Below are positions 57,001-64,000 of a DNA stretch of 64,000 nucleotides, in pieces. The stretch lies in NCBI GenBank assembly GCA_977006965.1, contig OZ345379.1:1798001-1862000 (forward strand), in the 5' to 3' direction. The notes under the pieces are model-generated. The model made no database searches. It saw only the letters and a program-made list of their open reading frames with translations, and had not been told where the DNA came from. Numbering within the stretch: position 1 is the first letter of the stretch; each line of letters opens with the position of its first letter. A program made the translations under genes and the position numbers. Source of the stretch: Phymatolithon calcareum. Its lineage: Eukaryota > Rhodophyta > Florideophyceae > Hapalidiales.

Positions 57001-58731
57001 CCACTGCACTCATGTGTCTAATTTTTGAATAATTTTAATAATCACCCACGGAATATATTCACGATTGTTGAAGTCTAGGCAAGCCCAGTTCTTCTGAACT
57101 GTATTAGTAAGGAGAAAAGGCTTTCGAGCTGACAACCTCAAGTACGAACGCTCGTAGACACAAATCATAACAATGAAAGAATCTTCTTACATTAAAGAAA
57201 AAGTCCATTACAGTAATCATAAACCGTTGAGAAAAATTGCTGCGTGGAACGCGACAACTAGCACGGCATTATTCTACGATGGAATACATATCTGGACGTA
57301 CGTCGCCGTACAAATCTGCCCAGAAGGAAACGTACTTTATCCTTCCACAACATCTCCATGATTTGTACCTCCCATAATTGAGAGTTCCATTTATTAAGGG
57401 AAATCTGTCCCGTAGCCGCATATCTCAGATTATCCGGAGGAGAATCATTTGAGCAAGTCACCACAATATTCTCTGCTTGTTCAAACTAGATATTTCCACA
57501 GAGTCGCGCAAGCCATTATTTTTGGTGTCTGTGTTCGTGTCCACAGCCGCCAATGTCGAGATCCTTCATGGTGTAAGTACGCATCGAAACCTACGGTACT
57601 GTAATGACTGTAATGCTATATGTAAGGGCTTGCTGTAAATGCAAGCTGTAATGACAATTTGAAGGGAGCTAGCCTTATAGGAAATGGAGGGTATGATAGT
57701 GGCTTTGGACGCCACATTAGTCGTGTATTGTTCACAGGAGAGCGCTTAGCTTATCTAGTTTGTATCACAGTGGAAGCATTTAACCATGGCAACAGAAATG
57801 CAGAGAATGTATGATCTCAATAACAAGAACACAAAATCTGGTACATTATCACAGTAACGGTGATAAGCGCTTCTGTGCCTGCTAGGTATTACCACAGTTA
57901 CTAAATATTGCTCCGTGCAGATCATGATTCTGTACTGCGATATGCATGGTTTAGAGAACAAAACATGCAAACAGTAGAAACATCAGTCCCGCAGATTGAA
58001 GTTCTTGTCATGTTTCCCGCCGTGGCTGGGAGAGGCTAGAAGTACTGTAGCTCGTGATAATTGAAGGGAGGCTCACACTAGACAGTGCCCCATGTTAATT
58101 GCATCAATAAATTGACCGTCTGTCTCTATTGTTTATATGGTAGGGGACCTGGGGTGCGTATTCGAAATCATTTTGGAAGAGCAGAGTGTTAATCAACAGC
58201 TCTTCCATGGATCGGTGAAGGCCCCTTTAAAAAAGTAAAGCCAGGGCTCTGAAAAAATGAATCAAGAAAAAAGGAAAGCAAGGAAGCGAGTGAAGACAAA
58301 CAGATATCAAGCACCACGGTGTAGAAATTCAAAAGAAGGACCCCGCATCAACAGCTGAAGTGAGTGGCGCGTTGAACGCGGAAAATCCGAGCCCGTGCCA
58401 TCCGCATAGATTCCCTCGAGTATGGCTTATTCTTGACGAAGTTTCGAATCTCTGTGTCGGCGAGTCCATCAGATTTTGACTAGCATTAAGCGTCGAGTGG
58501 GTTTATTCCAGACTCTCAGCTGGGATTCTGGTTCTGCACCTGAGGCGTGTCAGAAGAGAGCATTTCATGAGGAAAACAATCCCACTGCACGACCTAAAGT
58601 GACCATTTTTTGGTAGGGTTCTGGAAGCTTAGAAAGTCCGATGGGAGCGAACCTGGAAATCAGAGACGACCTAGTGGCAGAGGCAAATGGTGGTTTTCGA
58701 CTGCGGCGACGGGTGTACTTGACTGGCTCCT
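54053..58731. other. Long AT-rich, gene-poor stretch
   Basis: No gene I can support. A minus-strand ORF at 55451-55672 (73 residues) has a fairly natural composition but no known family. A (GA)n run is at about 56557-56573, and loosely repeated CTGTAATG/TTGTAAC motifs occur near 56690-56760 and 57595-57655. Confidence 0.35.
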
Positions 58732-59298
58732 TCAAGATATTCTTGTGGACAGCCTTTTCGTGCTTTTTGGGGTTTTCTCCGAAAACATCTTCCTACAGCT
58801 CACCATCCGGCAATGGTGATCTTTGATGTTCAGGTGAACAGTTTCCTGCGACGTATCAGAACGATAGAGATGATCATAGAAAATAGTTCTTTGGGAGAGA
58901 ATTAGAAGTGCCCAGATGCGTGTAGCTTCTGAACGTACAAAGTGGGACTTCGCTGACAAACTCTCAGCAAAGAGTTTTTTCACAATGTTCATCAGGACAT
59001 ACATAGAGCTTGAGGCTGAGGTGAACGTTGTTCACGCGACGCTGACAGGATCCCCTCTGAGGAAACTCAGTTTTGCAAATGGGGCAGATAGCAGCAATTA
59101 GTCCAAGATTCACCTGAGAAAAGAACTGAATGCTTAGAAATATCATTTTGAATCTAATTTAGGAAGACAGTAAAAGAATGATGAGATAAACTAACCGTTC
59201 GAATATGCACAGTACAGTGTCCCTTAGCACTAAACCCGTTGCTACAAATACGGCAAAGGTACGCCTTGTGCCCCTTTTCATTAACCTGGACAATGGGA
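58732..59298 (-). pseudogene. C2H2 zinc-finger gene relic
   Basis: On the minus strand a finger-like unit YLCRICSNGFSAKGHCTVH (about 59200-59260) is followed by a GT-AG intron (59195-59114, 82 bp). The next exon carries AICPICKTEFPQRGSCQRRV and YVCPDEHCEK. After a frameshift, KLFAESLSAKSHFVRSEA completes that finger, and HHCRMVSCRKMFSEK looks like a fourth. Spacing C-x2-C-x12 or C-x4-C-x12 is right, but several metal histidines are lost (H to R or N) and a TGA interrupts. It is probably a decayed multi-finger nucleic-acid-binding protein. Confidence 0.5.
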
Positions 59299-59989
59299 AG
59301 AGGAAAGTTTACAGTCTCTGAGGTTCTAAGGTGGCCTGCAGGTTCAGCTGGTGGGGGAGTGGCTTTGAGACCTGTGCTCAGGGGAGTAGGTCTCGAAGAA
59401 TCACGGTTACGGGCAGGTGTGTTGTGACAAGATGCGGAGGGATGCTGGCGAGCGCAAGGTAGCGCACCGGATAATGCAAAAAAGTCTTTGACGTTGTCTT
59501 CGCGGGGTTAACCGCTGAGGCATTTTCTTGAGGATTTGAACGTGTGCCGCAAGCTTCGCGCATAGACAAGGAACGGTATCCAGGTAATTCGTTCAGTATA
59601 AAGGGCAGGTCCATGGAAACACATAGGAAGGTACCAGGTAAAATAAAATGGTAGGAGGTACGGGCAATTAAGCGGCAATGTTTCGTCTGGTGGGACATTG
59701 ACATGCAGACAGTGCTTTAGTCAATCTTCGCATGTTGGAAGTGCGGCCTGGGAGACACGGGGTGCTGGTCGATGACTTGTCGGCTGTGAGGCTCAAATTC
59801 ATCGCTTTTTGCTAGTGCTATTTGGGGGCATTAGTGGTTCAGAAGATCTAATTTTTCTAGATTTTTTGGTCTAACGTGAGAGCTCGGCATTCCTTTTCAG
59901 TGCCTCAGAGCCAACGGCGCACCAGTGTCAGTCTCCGTCCTCAAACGGGATACTTGGTCGAGATTTATGGTGGCTCTCAATATACCTTG

Positions 59990-60060
59990 GACATTGAAAT
60001 CCGGGCGAAATTTTCAACACACTCTGAGAAATGTTGAAAATTTCGCCCGGATTAATGTCC
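59990..60060. repeat. Long near-perfect hairpin (29 bp paired, 12-nt loop)
   Basis: Arms 59998-60019 and 60032-60053 are exact complements (22 bp). After a 2-nt bulge the pairing continues with GGACATT (59990-59996) and AATGTCC (60054-60060). Confidence 0.92.
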
Positions 60061-60735
60061 CGCATGCTCCGTTTAATGAGCTGCACATCTACAGGTATAC
60101 CAAGTAATCTTCTGAAACGAATTTAATACGTTTTTCTTCGACACGAGGCGGTAAAATGTCCCATTGTCAAATGAGTTAGCATCATGGATCTCTTCATGAC
60201 AAAAGCCATGCTCAAGAACTTGTTTTTATGGTTCGACCTATTTCTTGAGTTCCCCGTACAGCATTGTTTGGAACATTTTGCATCTCATGGCCGGGCATAC
60301 TGGAAGCAGCTTTGTACAAAAAAATCGATTGAAGCAGGGGAAAGTTAACCCTCTCGTACTGCAAATGCATTTCTGGACAAATCTGTCCTTTTTGAGTCAT
60401 TCTTATTTTGTGGATACTTTTTGCAGATTTTATTGTTAAAATAATTCAATGATAGTCCATTTCGGGTCTTAAAATCCACCTTTCGGGGTATTGATCGCTG
60501 TTACTGAGCCCCAGCACCATTTTAATCTACGTTCGTCGTACCATTAGGGTCTTAGGAATGTTATGTGTGCAGTTTTTGAGAGCATGAGTAAGTTTTGTTG
60601 GATCTATACTGTAGAGAGTGACATACACAGGAAGGAAGCAGTTCAGAAGCTTTACCATCAGAATCACAGAGAGCGCATACATTTTGACATCATCAAGTTC
60701 TCGGATTGGACGTCCGCTGCAAGGGAAGCACAAAG

Positions 60736-62876
60736 ATGGATGGCTCTGAAGAGCCCCCGCGCTCCTTCGTTGTGCAGGTAGGAACGGGTTCCATCTCTAT
60801 ATCTTCATCAACATCATTTTCGGATCCACCAGGCTCTAAACGGAAAGACCGCATGTGGCCTGGAAAAGCATTGGAAGATTGCCTGAGATCCTTTAGACTC
60901 CCTACAGCGGGAAGTCTTTCCTGCAAGAAAGACCGTCTAAAACGGTGGGCAGAAACACAATTTTCTGCGGACGGGACAGCTTTAGAAGAAGATGTTCACT
61001 CGTTACGAACTAAACAATTCGCTCTCAGAGAGTTGAAGAAGCGTGGCCGAAAAAGAAAGTCTCCAGACACACCAGACAGTGCAGACCATGAGCAAACTCG
61101 GGGTATCAGTAACCAGCCCTTGGAAGGACATCAACCATCATTACCAGATTCAATGGAGACTTTGGTTACTCGAAACCCTTCGTCTCCAGAGACACCTGAC
61201 AGTGGAGACCATGAGCAGATTCGAGGTATCAGCACCCAACAAATAGAAGGACATGAACCAGATTCAAATATGGCTTTGGTTACTCGGATTCCTTCGCCAG
61301 AAGCCAGTGACTCTGATGACGAGAGTGGAACGGAGGATATCGTACTCGAACAGGGAGAGGAGGATGAAGAGACTACAGACTCAGAGGAACACAGAGATGA
61401 GATTTTGACATTGCACTCAGCACTTGTAATCATTGGGGAGGAAATGAACGGCATAAGGATACCACCCGCGAACTATATCGGCGCTAAGGAAGGAAGCATC
61501 ATCGCTGAGCAGTTTTGCTCCCGAAGAAAACTGCACCCCATTGACATTTTTGAAATGGTCTTTACAGAGGATATTCTTGCGAGGATTCGGCGCGCTTCGA
61601 ACAGATACGGTCAGATCAAGAACGTTCGCCTACGTCTTGATGCAGAACAAAGGCGCCTCAATGCCCTTGAAAACGGTGCGCCAAGCTCCAGGCTCCCAAA
61701 ATGCTATCGGAGGTCGTTCAAGAAAATTAGCGTAAAGGAGCTGAGGGCGTACATCGGCATTCTGTTTTTTCTGGTCTAGTCAAGATTCCTGATACCCAGA
61801 GATTGCTTATGGACGACAAGAATGGGCTCTATCGTAGCGCTTTGTCCCCGTGCAAGGGAAGAAACTCCTTCAGACAGTATATGCCTATGAAGCCAGTCAA
61901 ATATGGGATAAAAGTATGGGGAGTGTCATGTCCTGTCACGGGGTATACTTCTTTTATTGAGGTGTACACTGGAAAGAAGCAAGGTGTTTCGCAGCCCATC
62001 TCCCATACTGTGATTCAGGTGTTGGGTCCGTTGCTGGGAGCAGGAAGGACAGTGACGATGGACAACTACTTCACGAGCCTGGATCTAGCACGAATTCTGC
62101 TCCTCAGACACTCGTATCGTTGGAACAATGGGGGTCAATCGAGTTCCAAAACTGCTTCGGCTGGATAAGCGTGCCGAAAAAGGTGCTATGATCGTCGGAA
62201 AGATACGGTAAGGACCCATTGGAATAGTGGGATGGATGGACAAGAAGCCAGTGCATTTCATCACCACTGCTCATGACGATCTCAATGAAGTTGTTTTAGT
62301 TTCGCGAAGGCTAAACGGAAAGGAAACATCTCAGCAAAACGTTTCTACTAATGATCAAGGGCAAAGAATTCGGAAACTTCCTCGCGTTTGTCTGGACTAC
62401 AATGAGTGCATGGGCGGAGTTGATCTCGCAGATCAGCTTCGCTCGTACTATCATTACGAGAGGCGCAATCAGAAGTGGACAAATGAAACTTTCACATTTC
62501 TCTTCGAGCACACTATCGTGAACTGCTCTATTGCACTACCGTTCCACAAAGCTGAGAAGCCTACACTTCTTGAGTTTCGGGAGAAAGTTGTGGCATCACT
62601 TTGTGACCTCAAGCTACATCCGGGAGCCTGTTCACTGTCGTCCAAAAGGCCGCCTGTGCCAAACGAAAAAATAGGCACATCGAAATGCAGGGCTTTCATC
62701 AGCTTGCCAAGGTTGATGACGTTGATGGATTACCCGTGCGGCCCTATTGTTCATTTCCTGGATGCAGATGCAGAACACGGTACGCATGCCTTGATTGTAG
62801 GATACCGTTATGTTTTGGGATTTGGGAAGCTGCTATAGCCTACATGCCGCGGAGGAAAGGCATTAGAAACCAATAA
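60736..62876 (+). pseudogene. piggyBac transposase, broken
   Basis: A long acidic N-terminus holds a duplicated segment of about 40 residues (TPDSADHEQTRGIS / TPDSGDHEQIRGIS). SVKELRAYIGILFFLV then ends in a stop at 61779, where the family's next 100 or so residues are missing. The DDE_Tnp_1_7 core resumes with GRNSFRQYMPMKPVKYGIKV and TVTMDNYFTSLDLARILL (second catalytic aspartate). After a frameshift come GTMGVNRVPKLLRL, WMDKKPVHFITTAHDD and YNECMGGVDLADQL (third aspartate). A further frameshift near 62690 leads to a C-terminal cysteine cluster (RYACLDCRIPLCF). The first catalytic aspartate (DE before the GR motif) is lost with the deletion. At least two frameshifts, a deletion and stops make it non-functional. 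Confidence 0.88.
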
Positions 62877-62945
62877 AGACCCAGACTATGGAATTGTTTC
62901 TATCTCTGATTTGTCAAGAGTGCGCAGTATTGCATTATCCACTAT

Positions 62946-63435
62946 CTAAGACTCATGGAAGTTGGAATCTTGCCAGTTGTACGCTCGTAGAGCACTATTG
63001 ATCTCCGTTGATATCCCGTTGCGCGATCCTTCATCTACACGGCGAGAATAACCCATGCGACGAGCTAGTATGTACAGCCAATGACAGCGGTACACATCAG
63101 AACTGTACCTTCCAGTCGAATTCATGGAGCTCTCTCTCCAGACCACCTTCTGCGATACGTATTCCTCTGCTCCATGATACGACTCTAGTTTTTCTGGGTT
63201 GAGAAGTGTCAAGAGCAAAACAAAGTCCTCATTTGATCCTCCCATTCCTCCATCTGCGACTGCCTTCATAATATACATTCCTATCTGCATGGCGACCGAT
63301 CTTGAATGCTGTTTTGAAGGCACTAAGAGCATACATGGCTCTCTCGTGGTCTGCCAAAGCTCCTCTCATCATGAAAACACATTTCCCATCCGGGCCGCAA
63401 TGACTTATAGTCAGATCGTAGCTCATTAGGTACAC
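62946..63435 (-). CDS. Possible passenger ORF inside the piggyBac element
   Basis: Minus-strand ORFs 63435-63229 (68 residues) and 63332-62946 (128 residues) overlap in different frames and have natural composition (for example GGSNEDFVLLLTLLNPEKL). They lie between the transposase and the 3' terminal repeat, opposite in orientation. They could be one frameshifted or spliced passenger gene. No family is recognised. Confidence 0.25.
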
Positions 63436-63853
63436 AGATGAAGCGCAAAGGACACGCAGGCCGAAAAGCTCAGTTTAGGGGCCAAATTTGAATGTTTTGC
63501 TCGATGTAGAACTGCCCGTATCCTCTTTTTCAGCCGATTTTGTGAAAATGAAAAAAACGGGTCCAGGTACTGTGCTTAAGGAGACATCCACCTTGAAATA
63601 ATATCCGAACGCGCAACTGCTAACTGTCTACATCATCTGAACGAATAGGCATAATTGGACACGAAAATCGCGGCTTTGCTTGTAGCTTCGCGTACCCTGC
63701 GCGAACTCACTACAAACTTGTTCAGTACGAGCGCCTACACATGGGGAAGAACAGGAAATACTCTATGACGTGTTTCGATGCGCGTGGGCCTCGCAAAAGA
63801 ATTATTTTACTGTGTCCCAATAAACCTCAATTGTAGCAGTACGAGAGGGTTAA

Positions 63854-64000
63854 ACAGGAGGAGGAAAGCAAGTTTTGGAAGTTTCAAAGATTATACTGAA
63901 AAAGTTGGTCGCATTGTGCACGGTAAATTATGAGGGGGCTTCGAGTATCAAAAAATATATCTGAAAAGCAGTCACAACATTCGGTCACCCAATTTTCACC
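63854..64000. other. Flank beyond the piggyBac element
   Basis: No feature seen before the window ends. Confidence 0.4.

Larger units (their letters stand above)
60345..63853 (+). mobile_element. piggyBac element with intact ends
   Basis: The target duplication TTAA at 60345-60348 and 63850-63853 flanks 14-bp terminal inverted repeats CCCTCTCGTACTGC (60349-60362) and GCAGTACGAGAGGG (63836-63849). The element is 3501 bp. TTAA targeting and CCC-starting repeats are the hallmarks of piggyBac, and a broken piggyBac transposase lies inside. Because both ends are intact the copy could be mobilised in trans. Confidence 0.92.

Overview
This is nuclear eukaryotic DNA, most likely from a florideophyte red alga (Chondrus/Gracilaria type). 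The evidence is that long housekeeping genes are uninterrupted (a 1257-residue COPI alpha subunit, ketol-acid reductoisomerase, serine palmitoyltransferase). Nucleus-encoded mitochondrial uL2 and uL24 and a leader-bearing, plant-type ketol-acid reductoisomerase point to a photosynthetic lineage. Gene islands sit in wide transposon-rich tracts. Species assignment is inference.

Layout: a mitochondrial-type TsaD/Qri7 gene (1.1-2.5 kb); a decayed Fanzor (eukaryotic TnpB-like RNA-guided nuclease) on the minus strand (3.3-5.9 kb); a DIRS-type retrotransposon with the full A1-ORFs-B1-A2-B2 split direct repeats but no tyrosine recombinase (6.9-11.5 kb); a cluster of host genes (SHAQKYF Myb regulator, uL2m, a divergently paired ubiquitin-like/RG-rich protein, ketol-acid reductoisomerase; 13.4-21.4 kb); a signal-peptide/one-TM protein whose 5' end runs into about 12.8 copies of a 267-bp tandem repeat (22.9-27.3 kb); uL24m (28.7-29.5 kb); a five-exon ionotropic-glutamate-receptor-like membrane protein with a broken paralogous exon nearby (30.6-35.1 kb); COPA (35.6-39.4 kb).

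From 40 kb on, serine palmitoyltransferase LCB2 (46.5-48.2 kb) lies between two inverted, diverged copies of one old repeat. The left copy carries a tRNA-derived SINE with target-site duplications, and the right copy preserves the matching empty site. Non-LTR retrotransposon relics (ORF1-like, AP-endonuclease and RT 3' end), two abutting perfect palindromes, a C2H2 zinc-finger relic and a piggyBac element with intact TTAA/14-bp terminal repeats but a broken transposase fill the rest.

Host genes serve tRNA t6A modification, mitochondrial translation, branched-chain amino-acid synthesis, sphingolipid synthesis and Golgi-ER transport. They are neighbours rather than one pathway. The most notable systems are the Fanzor relic with a perfect 39-bp foldback inside its nuclease domain, the iGluR-like gene, and the promoter-proximal tandem array. 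Several perfect or near-perfect foldbacks of similar form recur through the window.
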